DNA of 64,000 nt. It comes from Gorsachius magnificus (lineage: Eukaryota; Chordata; Aves; Pelecaniformes; Ardeidae). The notes beneath the pieces are model-generated. The model had not been told where the DNA came from, made no database searches, and worked only from the letters and a program-made list of their open reading frames with translations. Positions 1-12,400 of the stretch are shown here, piece after piece. Location of the stretch: positions 156,208,258 through 156,272,257 of the forward strand of contig CM067081.1 in assembly GCA_034008185.1 (NCBI GenBank), read 5' to 3'. The position numbers were made by a program, and so were the translations under genes. Position 1 is the stretch's first letter. The number at the start of each line of letters is the position of its first letter.

Positions 1-2310
1 TCATTACCCACTTATTTCTATTTGTAGTTCATAATCATTCTCATTGCATTGGTTTTTAATTCCCTCTCCATTTATACATGCACATACATGTACTATATGC
101 TTGCGTATGTATATAGGTATAAATACACAATTTCTGTCATTGCTTTCACCAAGAAAGATATCTTCTTGGCTCAAATATTCTTTTTTGAATCTGAGGAATC
201 TTGGCTTCTTGGGCATCTAGCAAGATGTTCCTGAAAAATTCCCAGTTGTTTTAACACTTCTTCAGTTAAATGCATGTTCCCAACTTGAATCTCAGCTGTT
301 CGTCTAAGTTTCAAAAACTGCAGGTTTTAAAAGATCCAACAAGAGATATTTCAGGTTGGTGACATATCCTGTTTGCATTAAATAAATCAAACCTCATTTC
401 ATTAGGCAATTTTTCAATTTTTCAATTTTTGTAAAAGCCATTAACTGTTCCTTATTTATCATAATGAGGTCCATTACAGTGACTAACTGATAATGGGCAT
501 TACTGAGTTACTTGATATCCCGTGTATCTCATGCAGGATTTCTGTGTTCAGAAAAAAGTCCATTATTTTCAGAAATTTCTGAAGTTGTATTACTGGCTGT
601 TTAAGCCTGAGAAAATTATCTGCAGGATGAAAGACACAGTAACAGAGTTTACCTTTCTTCTCTTAATAATCAGATTTTTTGAGAGGAAGATTGTCCTATA
701 TCTTTGTGAAATATGGTAGTCCGTTACAGATACCTCCTAGTTCAATTTTGTTTGTTTAACTAAGTAATACTTTAACCACAAATGCTGTAGAGCCCACTCA
801 GTCATCGATGACTTTCTAATCAGGTAACTATATTGGATGCAAAATATCACCACCATCTGATCTGGTTTTCCACTGTAGCTTTTATGGAACACATTAGACA
901 TGAAATGCAATCCTCCAAAACCTGTAGGATATACCTCATAAAGTTTCTCTATTACTAATCACATAATTTCTTTTCTCCTACGTGACCACTTCCAACTACT
1001 CTTATTGACTCTTCAGGCTCCACACCATAGTGTTCGTAACACTTCTCGGCAGCTCCACACAATAGTATTCATAAAACCTCTCAGCATACTTACTTGCTTT
1101 TTGGTTTGTCATAAAAAGTGATGGTTTTAGTTGGCTTATGTGCTTGGATATGTATGTCTTATTCTGTTGTCATGATTCTCTCCTTTCATGTAGTTCGAGT
1201 AGGTTAAGTCTTCCTTAGTCAACCAGAAGACTGGTACATATTTTGCTGAGATGAAGGCCATAAAACCATGTGATCTTTTATTTCCTTAGAGGTTACCTTG
1301 CTGCTTTATTGAACCAAAATCTTTCCTTATTTCACCTACCACGCCTACTGTTGTACTCCATTATCTTCCGCCTGCTTTTTAATCTTACGTGAAAAACAGC
1401 TTAACGTTTCTAAAGTACTAGCTGGGTTAGCTTCTTTCAGCTTTTCTCAGCTCCCTGGTTGATGAATGTTGTTAGTCGCTGAAAATCACCTGAAATAAAT
1501 AAATATTCCTAGCTTCAAAGCTTTTAAATTGCCTTTAGTGTTTCCTGTTGGATGGGAGAAATCATCCTGCCATCTGTGGCATATTGTGGAATACATCTTA
1601 GGCACATGCCCAAGATACTTCTGGGGCACTTCTGAGTACCCTGGTTGGAGTTGAACATCATCCCTCTGACTTTTCCTCTGCTAAACTAATAGATTAGTTC
1701 TTACAGGCTGTTCTTTTCTGATATCATACCCAGTATCAGGTATTTGATACTTCCAGCTGGGACAATAGACTCTAGAGACTCTTAAAATTGGCAGTGAGAA
1801 TAGACTAATCTTTGCATTTTCTTACTTGACTTAGTTACTTGTCATTGAAAGACTGGAAGATCTGCTGTGATACTGACCCGGCTGATCCACTGGGAAATCA
1901 CATAGATGCACAGATGAACTTCAGTATGATGGACTTCTTTCCCATTTTGGCTACCAGACTGAACCTCATGTAGAAATTAAATAATTTCTCTTCACAAGGC
2001 AGGATACAGATAATACTAGATTTGGTGTTGGTCATAGAAAATGATGACTGTTCATCTTTGTTGCTATAGTAAAACCGCATGTATACAGCAAAGCTTATAA
2101 ACACTACTCTGCAAATTCTGATGGAAGCTCTGCTGCTAGCTCCTCTATTTGTACTTCACAGTGTCTGTATTAGCTATCTTTTATTCATCATTTAAGTCAG
2201 CCCCGTTCTGTGTCAAGAATTGTCAGCAAAGTTCAAACGCCAGATGAAGATCACACACCTCAGGCAGTATGTGTGAAACTCAGCGATACATGCCTGTAAT
2301 TGCTCATAAA
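1..2310. other. Non-coding stretch, no gene seen
   Basis: A+T-rich, CpG-poor DNA. The open frames here are short (up to about 70 codons), lack family resemblance and have no exon-like flanks that I can defend. The only structure noted is the small tandem duplication at 1017-1086. Confidence 0.7.
1017..1086. repeat. 35-bp tandem duplication, two copies
   Basis: Two adjacent 35-bp units, 1017-1051 and 1052-1086, both start GCTCCACAC and end in CGGCA or CAGCA. By eye they differ at six positions (about 83% identical), with no indels. This is an old local duplication rather than a live microsatellite. No function is suggested. Confidence 0.8.
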
Positions 2311-2509
2311 AGATCATAGAATCAAATCATAGAATCATAGAATGTTTTGGGTTGGAAGGGACCCTTAGAGGTCATCTAGTCCAACTCCCCTGCAGTGAGC
2401 AGAGACACTGCTAACAAGATCAGGTTGCTCAGAGCCCCGTCCAACCTGGCCTTGAATGTTTCTAGGGATGGGGCCTCCACTACCTCTCTGGGCAACCCGC
2501 TCCAGTGTT
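2311..2509 (-). mobile_element. CR1 LINE, 3' end fragment
   Basis: Read on the minus strand this is the terminal part of an avian CR1: the end of ORF2, the short 3' UTR and the tail made of ATTCTATGATT units (on the plus strand, repeated ATCATAGAATC at 2313-2340). Diagnostic plus-strand words are GGTTGGAAGGGACC, CATCTAGTCCAACTCCCC and CTCTCTGGGCAACC. About 200 bp remain of an element normally about 4.5 kb long; 5' truncation is typical of CR1 insertion. It is fairly well preserved, so relatively young among the copies here. Confidence 0.95.
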
Positions 2510-5500
2510 AACTGGATCCAAACGGGAGGATTCTACTGGGCCATATATTCAGCTCTTTCCTCTCATGATGATATACCACTTAAATTCCACCTTTTGTCTC
2601 TCCTTGTTTGCAGCCCTGGCTGCTCCATAGCCTGGTTCTGCTCCTTGTTGGGGAAGAATTTTGAAATCATTATGCCTTTGTTTTCTGTGAGGCAAGATTT
2701 ATAGGGAAGGTAATATCCTTTATTAGACCATTTGGTTCATTTGGAAAAAATGGACATTCTTGCAGGGTCAGAGTCCCTTCATTACACTTGTTTTTTGCCT
2801 GCTTGGTTTTTCCATTTCTGAGAGCTCTGCTTAGACAAAGCAGGCCTTCTCATTTTGTCCTTTTCAGTTGCTACATTTTCTTCCAGTGTAATAGAGAGAA
2901 CACATGTACTTGTGTTATTTTGTGCAGACTTGTGTTCTTTTGTGGAGACTTGTGTGCTTGTTTTTCCAAAATCCAAAATAAAAATAATAAAACCAATTTT
3001 AGGCCAAACATCTGTATTTTGGCCCTGGTATATGGAAACCTCACTCCCTCCAGGTTTTTTGGAAAAAGGCCTGGACTGATATGATCAACTGCTTTTTTCT
3101 TAAAGGAAGAATAAAATTCTGCTTTACCAGTTACATAAGAGGCCGAGAAAGACCCTATGGAGAATAACAAGATATATGTATTGATTTTAAAATGACAAAT
3201 AGAAACATTCCAAATATTTGCAAATTATTTCTTCTGCTGCTTACCCCCCAAATAATGGAAAAACAATCCGTGTTGAGTAAGAGACTGTAGGTTGTGAATA
3301 TTTTTAAGGTCCAATGCAGTCCTGAATTCCAGACCCATGCAACTTCTCAGATGTCTAGTGGAGTTTATGTAAGTCTTCACTGAGTTAAATACCAATATAT
3401 TTTTGCCTGACAACATGACCTATACATAGTGGGCAGAGTTCTTACACTCTTCTAGTAATCCCATTCTATGCTTTTCTCTGTTTACTTCTCCCTGAAATGA
3501 CCGTGACCTTCTGCCAGATTTTCTTGAAGGTTATGCTAATCTTTGTTGGCAAGAGAAACAGTAGCTGGAGCAAAAAAGTGAAAGAGAATGCCACATGAGA
3601 ATGAACAGCATGCAGAGCGTGAGAAGTTTCTGCAATAGCTGGAACTGGAGCAGCTTTGTCAGCATGCAGTCCCTGGAGCAGTAAGTGGGGATATACACAC
3701 TGAAATATCCTAGAATGAAATCTTAATTAATTTTCTCATACTCACAAAGGCATTTGGGAAAAATCCTTTGCTAAGGAAGGTGGGTAGACCTCCGGTACTT
3801 TGTATGAAATTTTGCCCATTTCATGCAGCCCCTTATTTAGCCTCAAATGTTATCTCTTTTGTGTTTCAGTGCAAATGAATGTGTATATCTGGCTGTGCAA
3901 ACAAATGGAGAAAGATCTCCATATCCATGTCCCTCTTGCCTGAGAATTCTGTGTATAGCCTTTACACATATAAATGGCAAATGTGTTTATGAGCAGGGTC
4001 AAAATAACTTCCCATAAAACTTTCTGACCTGATATCAAATAACCACAGCTTAAAACATGGCCAAAATTAAGCTACCTCATGTTAGATTCATGCTGATCGG
4101 TATATTTAACAATATGGGAGTAGTTGCATGGAGTGGGGGGAAGGGGTTAATGCCACTCTCTTTAAGGAGCTGGAATAGCTGCTGCTTCCTAGTAGATCCC
4201 CAGCATTGCAGTTTAAGCCACTTCAGGCTCTTGAACATTGCAACATCTGTAGCGTGGTTCAGGGCCAAAATGCAAACAGTTATGTCACATCTACTTTACA
4301 AGATGGAACGTGGTTTAACCAAGTTGAGGGACAAGCATGCTGTAACGAGGCCCCACAATATGTTTGTTTTTGTAGAGCAGATGAACCCTAAATTAGTACC
4401 AGATGTCAGTACTAGACCTGCTGTATAGAGAACACAGCAGGGAACTAGCAATTATGGTGGAGCCACTGTGAGGCCATATTTAAGGTTGCATTCTGTTTTA
4501 CACTTAAAGTGAGAACTCAGTCTTTTCCTATTATACTAAAACACCACATTGCTCCTTCCAGTGTTGGTCCATTGTGTATCTACCATGAGATTACGAAGTG
4601 CCTTGTGCTTTCAAGCCAAAGTACTTTTTGCCTTTGGAATGCCCAAACAGCATATATATGTCCTGTTTCCATTTGTGCTCTGCACTGAGGTTATGAAGAG
4701 TGGTCCGAGCTTCTTCCTTCTTGGTTTGCTTCAACTGCCTTTGGCTTCAGATGTAGCTCTGCTCTCATCACAAGCTGCAATGTTTTTGGCCTTGCGATCA
4801 TTTTCCTGTCATTTTGCTTGTTAGTTTGTTCATTAGTTACTTAGCAATTTTCTTTGTTTTCCTGGACTTTTTTTGTTGCCAAGAACTTCCCTCTTGGCAA
4901 AAAGGGAAAAGAGGAGATTTTCAGTTTGAGTTAAGCCACGTGGCTTCCAAAAGCCTTTTAGTTATCTGCCTCAGAACAGTTTAGTCCCTTATTCCACATG
5001 GCTTTTTCATGGCAAGGTCTTCGCACTTGCACCTCCCATCACATGTGTCAGGGCAAGTGTCAGGAAGAATCCTTATTGTCGGGAAGACAATTCCTCATTG
5101 TCAGAAAGAATCCCTTATTCTGGAGATTCTGCTACCTCCAAGTCCTTCACTTCATCAGTTAGAAAAGATCTTGAGTGCAGTCTCTTGATCTTAACTGGAA
5201 ATCCACAAGGACAATTTCAGACACCAGCAGGACAATTCAGAGGGCAAGGACTCCATGCTTGGAAGGTCTCTTTTCTCATTAATGTCTGAGCAGTTTTCCT
5301 TTGGTGCAATAGGGTGCATGGGGAGTTAAGGAAGGTAATTCAATCCTAAGTCTTCAAATAAATGTCTCTTGTTTCTTCCTTGCTTTTTAACGTCCACGAC
5401 TTAGTGGCCCCACAGGCTACATCTATAGAAGTACACTGTAAAGGGCCATGGTTTAGGATTTGACTACCATTCTCTTACAGTCCGTAGTGTTTAGCTGATA

Positions 5501-8261
5501 GCATACACCTTTGCACAGTTTTGATGCATGCTAACTAGTGCTGTCCAAAGTAGTACTTAGTAATCGTTCAGGGGATAATAAGGGTCAGGGAGCATTCCTA
5601 GAAGACAATATGGATAAGACCACCTTGGTTTGGGTAGATATAGAACACAGTTATGAGGGCACAAGTTTGCTCTTGAGAACATGCCACTTTTTCTGAGTGC
5701 CAGGGAATGGTCCCTGGAATGTTTTATTTGCTAGTGCAGCTGTACCTGTATTGTTCCTGTAGAGGTTCAGATGTACGTTTGTATCAATAACTCAACCCAG
5801 ATATATGGCAGTGGGCTCCTGTGATGATACAAAATCATCAGGAACACTAGGAAGCCTTTGGTATTGAACCACTAAAATAAAAATTGTATCTTCTGAGAAC
5901 TGTTGATCCAACTGCATAGACCCTTTTGGTCGCTCCATGACTGCACAGAGACCTACTGTCATTCAGAGACAGGTCTCCACATTGTTTCACCCACTGGCAA
6001 TTATTCTTCTAGTGACACATACTCATTTCACAGGATCAGGAAAACATCTTCTTTTGCCAGAATCAGATTTTATTCCTCTCTTCACTCTTCTCACCATAAA
6101 CCAAGATTCTTAGGCTATTGTTTCTATTCACAGCATAAGTCTTCATTAGCACTGCAACCTCCACCACTACCACTTGGCTTCCTGTTTTATGACTCCTCCT
6201 TGAACTCCTTGAGAGAGGAACAAGTCTTACAATATTCACAACAACATCACTAAAGCTGACTTCTTCACAGCTCTTCAGGATTGCAAAAAGGTACTTTTGC
6301 ATTTGAGATTCTTAGAGGACGCTCAAATTCAGTTCCCTGGGCTCAGGGTCCACTCTTATGAGTGCCTACAGATCTTATTAGCTCTAGTACTTTCCACAGG
6401 CAGGCAAACTCAGTGGTAGGGTCAGGGTTCTGGAGTGTGATCTCAGCCTTACAACCTGTTACCCATCTTCTTCAGCTCCATTGCAATTGGAGTGCAAGGA
6501 TATTTAAAAATAGGTGCCACCTAATGAACTACAGTGCCCTGAATCTACTACCTTCATCTCCTCTAGATAAACCCGTGCTCTCTCCTGACACCTAGGAGAT
6601 TATTTGAAGTGATTACAGAAACTCATAACGTAGTCCAGGCTTTTGTGATCATAAGGCAGGAGTAGAAGGTTGTATTCAGTTTTAAACTCATTCAGTCCAG
6701 TTTTTTTACAGGACTTTAATCCATGAGTAAAATCTGAATAGTCTGAGAAGCTTCAAAAAATGGATCAATGAATGTCTGAGTGAATCAATTCAAAACCGTT
6801 CTTCTGTAAGTCACATTCAGAACTGCATACTTTTTCAGGACCTTACCATTTCAAAAAGTAGAAAACCTGTATGGAATGTAAGTTTGATAGATTTGCTGGG
6901 GTTACAGCGTATTCTTTTTCTTTGTAAATCAACACAAATTTTATTTTTCAGAAGCAATTTTATTTATGTTGCAGTAAGCTAATGGTAAAAACATTCTGCT
7001 CAGCTTCTGTTCTCTGACTCAATTTAAAGACACAAGAAGAGGGATCTAAAAAAAATCCCAGTAATGCCTTACTTTCATTGCTATTGCCTGTATCCCTGGG
7101 GATAAAGCCCAGCTTTTGCCTGGTTGGGGAAAAAAGTAGTAAAGGAGTTCACAACATATGCAAAGAAGATACTGGTTAGTGAACACCGTTATACTCATCA
7201 TGTTTAGGTAGGAGACAATATTAAATATGTACCAGCAAGCAAGTCACTTGCCCTGCTTGTGGGGACAACATATTGGTGAATTTTGAGGAAGGCATCCCTG
7301 AACAAGCAAAGTTTGCTGAGCTATCAGGCAGACGCGCCTCTGCCTACAGAGCAAAGCTGTGCACTACTGGGAGCTTTACCTTTCCATGCTTTTCTTTCCT
7401 GTTTTGCATTAAATGTGTTGCACAACTGTAACATCCTGGAGATGTGGTATTGTTGCACATTAATCTGAGGGACCCATGGAAATAGATACTGCCTCAGAAG
7501 TGAAGCGGGTTCACCTTCAACATAAGAGAAACTGATTTCAAGAACATTCAGTAGATTTTTAGTACATGAGGAAACTCTCTCAAGACTACTCTGAAAATAA
7601 GACATCTCTGTCAAGATTTGAAAGATCCTGTTGTGGATCCACTGTTTGATAAGAGTTCTTTTAGCATGCAGAGGAGGTGTAGAAGGTTTTTTTCCTCCTG
7701 CAGGTAATCATGCCTAGCATGCCAGAGCCTGGCCTGCGTTAGAGGTGTTGTTCTTGCCAAATGCTGATTCCATCAGTCATTAGCCTAGATTAATGGAAGC
7801 CTTTTTCAGGATTGGAGAAAAACAGGCGTAACATTAATGCTGGTGAAATATATTGTGTGACTCACCCTGAGCAAATGCTTCCCAACCAGGGGATTGAATA
7901 GCAGGATTTCTGATACTTCTACTAATTAAATGAGGGGGCGGGTATTCTGAATATTGATCTCTTGGATGATGTTCCAGTTGATAACCATGCAGATGAATGA
8001 GATTGGGGAATAGGGGGGATACGGCCTTGCATGATGCTCTCTCTTTGAAAACCCATGGCACAATTGCAATACACTGTAACATCAAATTAGTCCTGGAGCT
8101 GTTAAAGGTTTAGAGCTCACATAACACCTAACAGCTCACTTAAATTTTGAGTTGTCTGTGAGAGAGAAAAGAGGAAACTCCCAAAATAGGTCACTGTCAG
8201 TATCTCAGATGTTTTTTGCTTTGGTTACTGTAAGCTTCTCCTGTTTGGCCCCACAGTTCCT
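2510..8261. other. Non-coding stretch, no gene seen
   Basis: No exon, RNA gene or clear transposon was recognised, apart from the small tandem array at 5059-5119. Open frames of 116-123 codons near 4.06 and 5.90 kb have low-complexity, unfamiliar translations and no supporting context, and I treat them as chance. Part of 5.4-5.8 kb contains phrases that might belong to a decayed DNA transposon, but not well enough to call. Confidence 0.65.
5059..5119. repeat. Three-unit degenerate tandem repeat, about 20 bp
   Basis: Three contiguous units: 5059-5077 (19 bp), 5078-5099 (22 bp) and 5100-5119 (20 bp). Each begins GTC, A or G, then a GGAAGA or GAAAGA core, and ends in TTATT or TCATT. The middle unit carries a 3-bp expansion. 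It is a small, eroded minisatellite-like array with no evident function. Confidence 0.65.
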
Positions 8262-8475
8262 CTGTTCTCTCCCTCACATCTGTCCTAAATGTTTCTGCTA
8301 AAGTCATATTCGTTTCCTCCCACACGTTAGCACTCCATTGATTTCCTGTCACTTGCCATGTCAAATTCAAGCTGTTCGTCTTTACCTACGACGCCCTTAT
8401 TGTGTGCCCCCGCCTATATATCCAGTTTCATTTCCTCTGACTCCCCCTCCCACATCCCTTATCTGGAAATGACCT
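8262..8475 (+). mobile_element. Ancient L2/CR1-clade LINE relic (ORF2 C-terminal part)
   Basis: A pyrimidine-rich stretch resembling the 3' part of L2-type LINEs. In the frame containing 8341-8440 the translation reads FPVTCHVKFKLFVFTYDAL. This parallels the conserved LPV-RI-FK-LLLTYKAL-APPYLSDL block near the C-terminus of L2/CR1-clade ORF2 proteins. The frame is bounded by stops and badly eroded, so nothing is expressed. L2-like relics are known to persist at low level in bird genomes. It could instead be an L3 or other related relic; family level only. Confidence 0.55.
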
Positions 8476-9472
8476 CAGTTCAGAGGATTTGTGGCCCACA
8501 AAAGAAAAGACAGGAGTGAAACTGCTTTTAATCAAAGCCCTGGTTTCCACAGCAAGTCATACTGAAAGCATGATTTTAGGCCAATATAATCAAACCAGGG
8601 CAGCTTTCTTTTGGGGTATTCCTTTTACTGTTGTTTAAGCTTATGATACATACATTAGTTTGCATTGGCATGTGGAAGCTAAATGGATAAAACCATTTTG
8701 AGAGTCAATATGACTGTTAGAGTTGAAAAGAAAATAATTTTCTTCCATGGTACATTTTTGAGATTTCAAAAGAAAAAACAAAAATCCTGTCTTCCCATTG
8801 AAACAAAGCTCTCAGAGCATTGTTAGAAATGAGAAAGAACTGCACCAGGAACGTAACAGTGGGGCACAAGAAGATCGATTCCTTGTGGATCAAACAGAAG
8901 AAAGTCTTCATACTGGGCATTTCTTGATTTATCACACTTTGCCTACTTACTAAGTTTTTTATTGGTCTGGGATCTGGAGGAAAGCTGCCTCTTCCTCTTT
9001 CTCTTGCTCAGCTCCTCTTCCTAACTTCCCAGCATGTCCTTTCTATTTTTTACCTTTTTGCTTATTGCCTTTCTAGGCATGGTATAAAAGAGATGGGCAT
9101 CTAGAGCAGCATTAAGACAAGACTGGTATAAAGAAGAGCTTTGCATGGTACACCTTATTAACTGTAACTGTGTACATTTTGCCCAGGGATCTGTTCCAAT
9201 GTAGCAATCTAATTGCCCTATATCGCATCTATGCATGCCTCTGTGCATAGGTACACCCAATCTTTGCTATGTCCTAATATACAGTATGTCGTCTTCTGCC
9301 CACTGTCAATGTGCCTTTGTATCTAGCTAATTCAGCATAACAACCGACTTCTAAAATCACTCAAAATTTCTCATTTCCTTATCATTTTTCCCACAGTGAA
9401 ATCTGATTACGTGGGGAATAGGGAGACTGGCATATTTCTCCTGACTACACTGAAAGAGAAGGCTACACCTAC

Positions 9473-9490
9473 CTACCTGTACACAGGTAG
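9473..9490. repeat. 18-bp near-perfect palindrome
   Basis: CTACCTGTACACAGGTAG: 8-bp arms around a central AC. The inner word TGTACACAGG recurs directly at about 9554-9563. It contains CAGGTA/TACCTG E-box-like half sequences, but one site of this size can arise by chance in 64 kb. Confidence 0.6.
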
Positions 9491-12400
9491 TACTTTAACT
9501 CCTAGTAGATCCCTGTCCAATTTTATGTACATAGTCAAATCACCCAAATGTTTGTACACAGGTTTTATATTTAAGACTTGTTGATTCTTTCTTTTTCTCA
9601 TCAGCGAGAAGATAACGCATTTGGGATGGCTTTTCTTGTTTAAAGAACCCGGAGTCAAACAATGGATGAGTGAATTTGACACTGCTTTTTTCTTGGAAAA
9701 CTTCTGCAAAATGTATCACAAGGTGGGGGTGCGAAGTGTCCTGACTGCTGTCATGCTACTGACACTTGCATAGGGGCGGCTATAAGTATATAGTTCTCTT
9801 GAAATAAAACAGATGAAGGGAGAAGCCAGGAACATGCTGCACACTGCATGTGTGTGTGCATGTTTATGTGATGGTTAGGGTGGGCTTTTTTTCTGAATTT
9901 TTTTGCTTTGAGACTGAAGCTGAAAACAAGTGGCCCTGTCTTTTTTTAAAGACACAGTAGTTCAAATTCACCCAGAGTGTAAATGTGCTTTGGCTTCCTA
10001 CTTCTCCCCACCTGAGCTAGCAGTGACTGTTTTTGCAGCACGTTTATTCCAGTATCAGCAGAGATAAAGCAAGCTGAGGAAGACGGGGTGGGGGCTACAC
10101 TAGAGGCCAAGGGCAGGGAGCCTTTCGTGCAGCCTCTGAAACACATTGATTGTAGTTTGGGATTTTTCAAAGCTGCACATGTTGAGTAGTATCTGCCAAT
10201 AAACACAGCTCAGTGGGTGAGAAATCTGTCTGCCTCTTGCTGAGGATTAGAAGAGAAAAGACACCAAATGAGCAGTTTCTTCACATGTGGGTCATGCCCC
10301 TCACTGGGGTACTTGCCCTTGACCTAATCCTCTTCCACTTTGTCTCTCTCACTCCCTCCTGTCTTCCTTCCCCCTTCTACTCCTCCACTGCTGCACTACT
10401 GGTGGTCTGGTGCATGCTGCACAGATGTTTTCCCCATGCTATTATAAGATTATTTTTCAAGTCACTTCTTGGAACAGATGTTCCAGTGTGTGCACTCCCC
10501 TTCCCTTGGCTGAAAGTGCTCTGCACAAAGAGCAGATTGCATTGCTGCTCTCCTTTTGATCTAAAGAGCGAAAGCGAGAAAAAAAACCCACACAAATGAT
10601 GCTGGTTTTCGTTTCAGGCTGCTTGGCAATGGTGCACCTGGGTGTGTGTCTCCTGCTTCTTTTCTCCCCCATCACTAGTGCTGCTTGCAGATGTTTTTTT
10701 CTATGCCTTTCTTCTTCAGCCCATTTTTTTCCCTCTGTGACCCAATACTTTACTCCCACTGCTTTTAAATTTTCTTTCATCTAACACTCTGGTATTTGTG
10801 CTTCCAAAATCATTCTCTGACCCATTGCCAGCACCTCATCTTCATCTTCCCCTTCCTTTGGCAACTCCTGGACTGTTAGGATGAATTAGTCTCATGTGTT
10901 TGGGTACAAGACCTGTCCCCTTTTTTGTCTTTTCATTTTGAGTTCAGATTCATTGCTTAGTTTCTCCTTCATTGCCCCAGTGAATTCACCTGAATATTGC
11001 TGCTTCTACTCTTTCATTTTATTTATCCCATTGGGTCAGGAACATTTGCAAGAGTCAGAGGTCTTGCGATGTCAAGGGAGAATGTTTTTCAAGTGCCACT
11101 TAATTTATGGATTTAACAAAGGCATGACACAAGGAGGTTGTGAAATATGTGCTATATTTTAGGATCCTGTAGCTAGGCTTAGCCCACTAAAACTCATCTT
11201 CTGGGACTAAAAACATTTTTAAAAATCTTTATTTGATCAAATCCAGTCTTTCAAATAGACAGTATGTCAGCTTCAACTCCATGTGTTGGCCTTCCTTAAA
11301 AATTCAACTTACATGAATCCAGTCTTTAGGGAGAAAAATAAATATTGCAAATCTTTTCTGAGCCAATAAGATAGAATTTGGGAGTGGGTTTCTAACCTAC
11401 TATTAATCAGCTTCAGTTGATTCAGGATGATTTACATCAGCAGAGAATTTTGTTTGGAAATGTGTTCAAAAAAATCTGCCCATTATGATTCTTGTTTTGA
11501 TATGGCCAGCACTGTATGTACCCATTACTTCTTTTTATAATGTCATCTTATGGAAAAGTCCTGCAGAATTTACTGGGGAATGATAACCTCACATAAGAAT
11601 GTGTAGGATTCTCTAACACGAAAATTATTCTCTATTGCATTCACAGTCTGTCCTAGATTCCTCCAGAAATATTAATACTTTGTTGATTTATAGGCTTGCA
11701 GAGAAATTTCTCTAGAACTCAACTGGGGTAAACTTATTAAGTATCATACCTTCCCAGGGAAGATTTAAACCACAATTATAAACTTGTGAACCCTTCCTTT
11801 CTCTAGCTTCCCTTGTAAGGTTGTTCTACACCATTGTACTGCAGTGTGTATCAGCAATAAATAAATCAATAAGCAGATAGGGAGATATATGCTTTGGCAG
11901 CATTTCCCATCCACTCAACTACCCCTGCCTGTAAGCTGAGCCTGCAAGCACAGCTGTGGTTGTGATGCACTGCTCTCAAACTAAGAATACCTGTAAATCT
12001 GACCTATGGTTATAAATTCCACCCACAATCCACATAATCCACTACAGGTAAATGACTCTATTTCCATCCACATTTGAGACCAGTCTACCACACATCCTTC
12101 TCTGGAAACTGTGAAAACCGGCCTTTCCATACTATTGCTGGCAGTTTATTTCTTACTAGCCTAGCATTCTGCACTGAAGTATCAGAAAGCTGTCTTAGCT
12201 GCCTCTGTATTGTTGGTATCTAAAAGGGTAGTGGAAGGTAAAGAAGAAAATCGACTGTTTTAATGATGATTGTCAAGAGGCTTATGAAAAAAGATCGTAT
12301 GATATAAAGCACATGATAGCAGGAAACTGGATTCTCATGGCACAGGAAATCCAGCCCTATTTCCTGACCTTTCTGTGTGACTGGTGTAGCAGGTGACATT

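Noticed and set aside
5385..5770. Shared phrases with 35.4-35.77 kb (for example AGGGAATG, CTAACTAG/TAGCTAAC) suggesting one DNA-transposon family
   Set aside because: The matching words are short, out of order and do not build an alignment by eye; a search would be needed.
7228..7262. MIR-like word CAAGTCACTTGCCCT
   Set aside because: Only about a dozen bases match the MIR core and the flanks do not continue the alignment.
10213..10784. Overlapping frames of 107-128 codons as exons or a small secreted protein
   Set aside because: T/C-rich low-complexity DNA keeps several frames open on both strands; no recognisable family.
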